From Lycium barbarum (Eukaryota; Streptophyta; Magnoliopsida; Solanales; Solanaceae), in the NCBI RefSeq assembly GCF_019175385.1, contig NC_083339.1:82510120-82574119 (forward strand): 64,000 nucleotides of DNA, written 5' to 3'. A program made the translations under genes and the position numbers. The notes below the pieces were generated by a model. That model was not told the DNA's origin. It ran no database searches and was given only the letters and a program-made list of their open reading frames with translations. Position 1 is the first letter of the stretch, and each line of letters starts with the position of its first letter. Shown here in pieces: positions 58,015 to 64,000 of the stretch.

Positions 58015-58799
58015 TCACAGCGATCGATCTTTCTTTCTCACGAATAATACTGCTGCACCCCAAGGTGATGTGCTGGGTCTAATGAAGCCTTTTTCTAACA
58101 AGTCTCTCAGCTGCTCCTTCAACTCTTTCAGTTCTGCAGGTGCCATCCTATAAGGAGGAATAGATATGGGCTGAGTATCTGGTAGCACATCTATAGCAAA
58201 CTCTATCACCCGTTCAGGAGGAAGGCCTGGAAGTTCATCTGGAAATACATCTGGAAACTCGCTAACTATCGGCACTGACTGAAGAGTCGGCGCCTTTGCC
58301 TTCAGGTCATGCACCCGAACCAGATGATAAATATAACCCTTTCTGACCATCTTATTTGCCTTGAGGTATGAAATAAACTTACCCCTCGGCGATGCTGTAC
58401 TTCCCATCCACTCTATAATTGGCTCTCCTGGGAACTGAAAACGGACTATCTTGCCTCTACAATCAACGTTAGCATAACAAGAAGCTAACCAATCCATACC
58501 CATAATAACATCAAATCAGTCATATCTAGCTCTATCAGATCTGCCCTGGTGCAACGACTATATATATTCGCCGAACAATTTCTATATACTTGCCTTGCTA
58601 TCACAGAATCTCCTACTGGTGTAGCTACCTCAAATGGCTCTATCGATTCAAGTTTTATACCAATTCGACTAACAACAAAGGGAGAAATATACGATAATGT
58701 GGAGCCTGGGTCTATCAATGCATACACGTCTCGAGAGAAAATCGATAGTATACCTGTAACCACATTTGGTGACGCCTCCTGATCCTCTCTACTAGCCAA
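58015..58799 (-). pseudogene. pol: R5 protease and protease-RT linker
   Basis: 58485-58799 reads ASREDQEASPNVV, then ALIDPGSTLSYISPFV, the aspartic protease active-site region (Asp-Pro-Gly rather than Asp-Ser/Thr-Gly, as in its relatives). It ends at ELDMTD because of a one-base deletion near 58510; R4 has an extra T at this point. The next frame (58015-58503) gives MGMDWLASCYANVDC, the 25-residue stretch absent from R4, then [11 protein letters not shown] and FIRPSTSPWGAAV leading into RT. Confidence 0.93.
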
Positions 58800-60186
58800 A
58801 GCATATATACGGTTCGAAGGACCGCTAGAACTAAAAGCTCCGCCACGACCTCTACCACGGCCTGCTGGTACCTGAACACCCTACCCCATAGGGTGCATAG
58901 CTACAGAAGAAGATGAACCAGCAACCGACCCAGTGGGCTGAACCGTATCACCTGAACCGCCCCCATACGGACACTCTCTCATAATATGGCCTTGACGGCC
59001 GCAAGAAAAGCAAGCACCGGCATTCCCCAGAATGGGGCCTACCACACCGAGAGCACCTAGGAAAAGGTGGCCTCGACTGACTGAAACTTCTGTTCATCTG
59101 CGAACCCGAAGCCTTGGAGCTCTGACCGGCTCCTGAATACCCTGTGCTGTCAAACCTTCTACCTGTAAACTGTGGAGGTGCACTCTGTGCTGGCTGGGAC
59201 GGATATCTAATATGCTGCTGAGGCTGATCGCCTCGAAACTCGCCAGGATAGCCAGCCGATTTGGCCCTCTTATGCTGGCCTCTATCATAATCTCTATCTG
59301 GCTGGCGTCCTCTGTGTCGATCCTCTACCCCCTGTGCATATGCCTGTACCCGAGAAATATCCATACCTGGCTGAAGAGCCACTGCCATACAACCATCAAC
59401 CAAATAGCGATCTAACCCCATCATGTACCGATGCACTCTATCCGCCATATCAGCTACAATAGTGGGTGCATATCTAGCCAACGAGTCAAACTCTAGGCTA
59501 TACTCTCGAACACTCCTGCCCCTCTGCCTCAACTGTAGGAATCTATCAACTCTAGCTCGCCGCATCTCTGGAGGCAGAAAGTGGCCAAGGAAGGCCTCCA
59601 CAAACTCATCCCATACTGCTGGAGGAGCATCCTCGCCCCTAGACAACTCCCACGACTCATACCAATTGACAGCCACATCTCGCAATGGATACGACGCTAA
59701 CTCAACAGACTCAGTCTCAAAAGCCTTTATTATCCGCAACGTATGCTGCATCTGCCGAACGAAGTCCTGCGGGTCATCCTCGGGTTTCGACCCGAAAAAC
59801 TCTGGAGAATTACAGTTTAGGAAGTCACGGGCTCTCAAACTGTCATATCTATCCGTCTGGTCAACCCCTAGTCCATGCCTAGCCTGCCCTGCCACTAATC
59901 TGGTGAGTAACTGAACTGCATCTAGCATGGCTCTATCCTCCGCCCCTGGCTGAGGAGTTGGAGGCTCAGGTGCTGGAACCTCGGGAGCTGGCGGTGGAGC
60001 CGCCCCCTGACCTGGAGCTGCCGCTATCCTAGGTTCCTCAGGAAGTGGCGGTGTAGCAGAACTCGCGGACTGGAACGCAATCTAAGGCATAAACTAGGCA
60101 CGAGCCCTAGTAACTCTCCGAGTCTGGCAAGTGTCCCCTGCTACCGATTTGCCCTTCTGGGCACCTGTCGCTTTGTTTGGAGGCAT
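58800..60186 (-). pseudogene. gag: R5 gag
   Basis: ATG complement at 60184-60186 opens MPPNKATGAQKGK. Two in-frame stops occur near 60085-60098. From 59928 the frame is open through the capsid core (NSPEFFGSKPEDDPQDF, LASYPLRDVAVNWYE, FLGHFLPPEMRRARVDRF, REYSLEFDSLARYAPT) and basic linker to CSRCGRPHSGEC. A small deletion there shifts the frame, so the second knuckle (CFSCGRQGHIMREC) lies in another frame. A TAG lies in the Gly/Arg-rich tail (about 58880). ATGTTTACAG acceptor-like sequence precedes the ATG. Confidence 0.93.
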
Positions 60187-60293
60187 AGCTGTAAACATAA
60201 TAGTCTGTTAGGAAGGGATTATCCTGATAATATAGCTCTATCGCATGATCTAGGATAAGAAGGAAAGATGACATCCTAAATGTCCTATAGCTT

Positions 60294-60333
60294 CCTGTTT
60301 ATAGATGTGGTGCACAACACACCGATAAACAAG
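60294..60333 (-). ncRNA. R5 leader hairpin with GTGCAC loop
   Basis: In element sense CTTGTTTAT / ATAAACAGG outer stem, GGTGTG / CACATC inner stem (one G-T pair), TTGTGCAC loop. Nearly identical to R2. Confidence 0.65.
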
Positions 60334-60374
60334 ACTCTACGAGACACGGCCTGTAGACATTCCGAGGACAAACC

Positions 60375-60386
60375 GCTCTGATACCA
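60375..60386 (-). promoter_or_regulatory. R5 primer binding site (tRNA-iMet)
   Basis: Minus strand TGGTATCAGAGC, separated by AAAG from the LTR end at 60391. Confidence 0.95.
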
Positions 60387-60390
60387 CTTT

Positions 60391-60435
60391 TGTCACGACC
60401 CAGCCCCGTGGGCCGCGACTGGTGCTCTTCTTAAT
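60391..60435 (-). repeat. R5 5' LTR stub
   Basis: Only the terminal 45 bp are present before R6 begins. They match the R2 LTR end better than the end of the R5 3' LTR (GTGGGCCGCGACTGG here, ATGGGCCATGACTAG at 52817). Confidence 0.8.
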
Positions 60436-62925
60436 TGTCACGACCCGACTAGGGGGCCACGACGAGCACCCGGTGCAACCCCACCCGGGCACCCCGTTAT
60501 CATGCATATCATAACATCTAGGTGAACCATAATTCATTTCATGCATTTTAAATCATTAATCAAGCTAGTCCCATTGGACGATCATCATCAATTAACATAT
60601 CATGGGCATCTATGCCATGTCAAATATACAAGGCCGACGAGGCCAACAAAAGATATACAAAACATAGGCCGACATGGCCAAACATCTCTACCCACATACA
60701 CATGACTACGAGCCTCTAAGAGTATGACATATCATGAGCGGGACAGGACCCCGCTATGCCCATAGTTATATACACAAAAGAATGAGTACCCAAAAGATAT
60801 GGCTCCGAAGGAAATGGAGCTCTCTATGAAATCTTCAAATAGGCAGCTATGGGTCAAGTCTGTCTCCCTGTGCACCTGCGGGCATGACACAGCGTCCACA
60901 AACAAAAGGACGTCAGTACGAAGAATGTACTGAGTATGTAAAGCATGATTAACATTGATATACAACATAATGAACAATATATGGAATAGCATACGAGGGG
61001 AGACAATAATATCATCATCATCATGTCGCTTACTTACTCACATCGTCATTCGTATTCTTATACATAGTCTCATCACATTCTTTTACATAATATATATACA
61101 TACATAATCATTTCGTATACATGGCATTTACATAGCGTACCCGACCTCATTGGATCAGTATTTCATATACATACTTGGCCAACCAAGGCTCAATGTTACT
61201 CATACCTGGCCCTACCAAGGCTTCAGGGTTATCCGTACCATCTGCAGATGTGTGCGCGCGTTTCGTAATCGTATACATATTCTATACATATTCCTACACA
61301 TATATTCTACCCGGCGTTATAAGCTCGGGGTTTCATTATCGCCCTTCATAGGCACGTATGAGTATAACAGCCCATAGGCACCTTTAGCATCATTATTATC
61401 ACCATCATCATTACTATCATTATCGTTATTGTTACTTCTATATCGTAGTCTTACTCGTCACCTGAGGTGCGTAGCGCATTCGTAGTACCAATCAAGGATA
61501 GTGAGCTTATGAGCTCGGAAAGTGAAACATTTGTAGTCAACATGCTCATATAGAGGGATTAGGAGTTTGGCCAAAGAGCCATGCCTTATGAAAGAAGGGT
61601 TAGCCTTACATACCTCTTTGTCGAATTATTCTACACTTGCACGTACTCCTTCGATGCTCACGTTTTTACCTTCATTAAGGCCATACTATCATTAGTATCG
61701 TTAACTAGTGCACATGGCTAGAACTAGAGAAAATTGGACAGCATCTCCTTTATCTATACAACATTTGTCCATATCATAATTCAACCCCAAACGTCAACAA
61801 CACATTTATAATATCATTTCCATGGCCATTAATCATCTACATTATCCACATTCTCAATTCACTTCCATTTGTCCCTATTTAGGGTCACAACACCCAACGT
61901 CGTTCATCCATATACAATGTTTATTTCATGATCTTAACGTCATTTATAACACACTCATATCACAATACAACAACAATCATGATTCAATTCAAACTATGTC
62001 TCAAAAACGTCACTATTCATCATTCATGTCCTAGTGGACCATGTTTTCTACAATCCATGCATTTTAATTCTCCCATACCGTAAACATCATATAAAAATCA
62101 TGAATCTTACCTTAGAAGTTGTAGGGACAAGCTTTTGTTGATAATACTCCACTTTGAGCAAAACCCTAGTCTTTCTCCATTTGGGTTTCTTGACTTTAGA
62201 TGATCCTTGATGGGTTTCTACCTTGGATTTACTTGTTTAATGTGGTTGATGGATTAATACCCTTGAAAACTTGTACAAAAGTTGTAGAGAGATGTTTTAG
62301 AGAGAGAGAGGAAATGTGGAAATGATTTTCATGAACTTGGTCTTTATTTATTAAATCATCACCGAATTGCCGGGTTCCATTATACGGTCCATTATACGGT
62401 CCGTATAATGGTTATACGGTCCGTATAATAGACCGTGAAATGGGTCTGCCCAGCACCCATTCACTGTGACTACTTGACGGTCCGTTATACGGTCCGTAAA
62501 ACAATTTTACGGTCCGTATAACTGACCGTAAAACGTTACTAGTGAGCAACCTTTCACTGTGACCATTTGACGGTTCGTTATACGGTCCGGATAAATTTTA
62601 TACGGTCCGTATAACTGACCGTAAAATTCCACCAGCAACCAACCTTCACTGTGATGGTTTTACGGTCCACTATACGGTCCGTATAACATTATACGGTCCG
62701 TATAATGAGCCGTAGAACTCATCAGTCACTGAACTTAGTTTCGCCACTTCGTTTGATCTCCGATCCTCATGGAACCTTCTTAACACTTGTTTAACACTTC
62801 AATACTAATCTAAGGGACGTTATAACTCTTTCCCAACATGCCCTTAAGTCATCATTAACCCGATACTCGTATTTCGCTAGTTCATTCACTTGCGTACCAA
62901 CGGAAGATTTTTCCGAGGTGTAACA
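60436..62925 (-). repeat. R6 3' LTR
   Basis: 2490 bp, TGTCACGACCC to GAGGTGTAACA. Double hairpin (about 60875-60945, GTCC / GGAC), GAGCC minisatellite (about 61140-61340), GGACAGCATCTCC motif (about 61738), AAG/GTAAGA donor-like site (exon side ends 62111), AT-rich TATA-like TAATAAATAAAG (about 62341), palindrome array (62375-62712). Confidence 0.92.
62375..62712 (-). promoter_or_regulatory. R6 palindrome array, seven TACGGTCCGTA copies
   Basis: Seven exact TACGGTCCGTA palindromes plus half-sites within about 340 bp, just upstream of the TATA-like box in element sense. It is the densest example in the window. Confidence 0.65.
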
Positions 62926-62961
62926 TTCTCCCCCCCTTAAGAACATTCGTCCTCGAATGTC
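62926..62961 (-). promoter_or_regulatory. R6 polypurine tract with upstream hairpin
   Basis: Minus strand TTAAGGGGGGGGAGAA next to the LTR, and the hairpin AACATTCG..CGAATGT at 62942-62961. Confidence 0.9.
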
Positions 62962-63131
62962 GAGAACACCCGGGATTTTATAAAAATTTCGCCAGAGTTT
63001 CCCCTATAACATGGCACTAACAACCTGTCACAACAACCCATAATATCGATGCCACACAGGGCCACATCATAACAACATGAAAATTTTTGGCCACACACGA
63101 CCCATAAGCATAAAAGGAAAACATCCATACC

Positions 63132-64000
63132 TTATGATTTTGACGTCTCATCTTGGACTTCTCCCAAGGGCTGAAATAAATGCGGGTAATTGGATTGCAT
63201 ATTTTCTTCCGCTTCCCATGTCATTTCCTCTCGATTATTATTTTTCCACAAAACTTTAACTGAGGCCACTTCTTTGTTTCTAAGCCTCCGTACTTGCCTA
63301 TCTAATATGGCAATGGGTATTTCATCATAAGTTAACTTTTCTGTCAGTTGAATATCATTCACTGGGACGACCCTCGTAGGATCTCCAACACACTTCCGAA
63401 GCATCGAGACATGGAAAACCGGGTGAACTGACTCCAAGTCTGGAGGTAAGTCTAATTCATAGGCCACTTTGCCTATCTTTCGCACAATTTCATAAGGCCC
63501 TATATACCGGGGACTAAGCTTCCCCTTTTTGCCAAATCTCATAACGCCCTTCATCGGCGACACTTTCAAAAACACCCAATCCTTAACTTGAAACTCTAAG
63601 TCCCTTCGACGATTATCTGCATAAGACTTTTGGCGACTTTGAGCCGCCAACAACCGATCTCGTATGAGCTTGACTTTCTCTATGGCTTGTTGGACCAAAT
63701 CGGGCCCCATTAACTTGGCCTCTCCCGTTTCAAACCACCCAATCGGGGATCTACACTTTCGCCCATATAAAGCTTCATATGGTGCCATTAGGATGCTGGA
63801 GTGATAACTATTATTGTAAGCAAACTCAATGAGTGGCAAATGGTCATCCCAATTTCCCCCAAAATTTATCATGCATGCCCGTAACATATCTTCAAGAGTC
63901 TGGATGGTGCGTTCAGCTTGCCCATCGGTCTGTGGGTGAAATGCCGTGCTAAGGCGCACTTGGGTCCCTAGACCCCCTTGAAAGGACTCCCAAAATTTGG
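63132..64000 (-). CDS. pol: R6 integrase C-terminal half with chromodomain (partial)
   Basis: The frame is open from the window edge (KFWESFQGGLGTQ) through LSTAFHPQTDGQAERTIQTL with the catalytic Glu, then EALYGRKCRSPIGWFE, the GPY/F module (RYIGPYEIVRKIGKVAYELD), PIAILDRQVRRLRNKEVASV and NREEMTWEAEENMQ. It ends QPLGEVQDETSKS. No stop or frameshift is present in about 290 codons. The upstream catalytic Asp residues lie outside the window. The three chromodomain-type aromatic positions seem kept. Whether the whole element is intact cannot be judged. Confidence 0.93.
   Translation of the reverse strand, partial: KFWESFQGGLGTQVRLSTAFHPQTDGQAERTIQTLEDMLRACMINFGGNWDDHLPLIEFAYNNSYHSSILMAPYEALYGRKCRSPIGWFETGEAKLMGPDLVQQAIEKVKLIRDRLLAAQSRQKSYADNRRRDLEFQVKDWVFLKVSPMKGVMRFGKKGKLSPRYIGPYEIVRKIGKVAYELDLPPDLESVHPVFHVSMLRKCVGDPTRVVPVNDIQLTEKLTYDEIPIAILDRQVRRLRNKEVASVKVLWKNNNREEMTWEAEENMQSNYPHLFQPLGEVQDETSKS

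Larger units (their letters stand above)
52799..60435 (-). mobile_element. R5: minus-strand chromovirus with near-complete, broken gag-pol
   Basis: Minus-strand order: 5' LTR stub (60391-60435, cut by R6), PBS (60375), leader hairpin, gag (58800-60186), protease, RT, RNase H, integrase with chromodomain (ending 55275), PPT (55220-55234), 3' LTR (52799-55219). Gene order and the C-terminal chromodomain place it in the Tekay/Del-like chromoviruses. At least three frameshifts and several stops disable it. It is the most complete record here of the proteins that could have mobilised R2-like elements. Confidence 0.93.
60436..64000 (-). mobile_element. R6: minus-strand chromovirus, 3' end only
   Basis: 3' LTR (60436-62925), PPT (about 62926-62941) and the integrase C-terminal half (63132-64000, open to the window edge). 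It is inserted 45 bp into the R5 5' LTR; the expected duplication would be TTAAT (60431-60435), with its partner outside the window. LTR start and integrase match the R1/S1/R3 group and the R0 fragment, so R6 is a candidate autonomous relative of R1. Confidence 0.9.

Noticed and set aside
59423..59914. 163-codon plus frame
   Set aside because: Antisense shadow of R5 gag.
1..64000. Host genes, tRNAs, CRISPR arrays, DNA transposons
   Set aside because: No recognisable host protein, tRNA-like fold, regular spacer array or terminal inverted repeats of a DNA transposon were seen; nearly all of the window is explained by LTR elements.

Overview
The window looks like repeat-rich intergenic heterochromatin of a large plant genome. 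I found no host gene. Almost all of the 64 kb is LTR retrotransposons of the Ty3/gypsy chromovirus type, with a Tekay/Del-like integrase and C-terminal chromodomain, inserted into one another. LTRs ending in GGGTCGTGACA, an AAAG spacer and a PBS matching initiator tRNA-Met (TGGTATCAGAGC), together with short arrays of the AAGCCGACAAGGCT type, suggest an asterid eudicot. Solanaceae is my best guess, from general familiarity rather than a search. Element names below (RA, R0-R6, S1-S4, L1-L3) are working labels.

Left part (1-9038): RA, a minus-strand element with 2.4-kb LTRs and about 4.6 kb of internal DNA without gag or pol, sits in an integrase fragment (R0). Centre (about 9034-49557): R1, a plus-strand gag-only element, holds everything else. 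Its gag is split by solo LTR S1 (target-site duplication, TSD, GTTTC). S1 is split by solo LTR S2 (TSD TCGGG). S2 is split by R2, a young 9.5-kb element with 3.06-kb LTRs and only a gag gene (TSD GTGTA). Downstream of its gag, R1 is split by R3 (minus, TSD GATAA), which carries R4 (minus, TSD TATAC) and solo LTR S4 (minus, TSD ACTAT). The 3' LTR of R1 holds solo LTR S3 (TSD TTGTC). Each of these duplications can be read directly, so the order of insertion is secure.

Right part (49558-64000): a second stack of minus-strand elements (L1, L2, L3, R5, R6), each interrupted by the next, with right-hand ends beyond the window. R5 carries a nearly complete but broken gag-pol. R6 carries an open integrase-chromodomain that runs off the window.

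How the parts relate: several elements keep LTRs, PBS and polypurine tract (PPT) but have lost most or all protein genes, so they would depend on proteins from relatives of R5 or R6. The most unusual signals are in noncoding DNA shared by families whose LTR 5' halves look unrelated. These are: a splice-donor-like site about 210-300 nt after the TATA box in most LTRs, paired with an acceptor-like site just before the gag AUG; a double hairpin in nearly every LTR with compensatory stem changes; a hairpin with a GTGCAC-type loop just after the PBS; family-specific palindrome arrays upstream of the TATA box; and, inside R2, a 53-nt segment matching the 3' half of plant 5S rRNA with its spacing intact.
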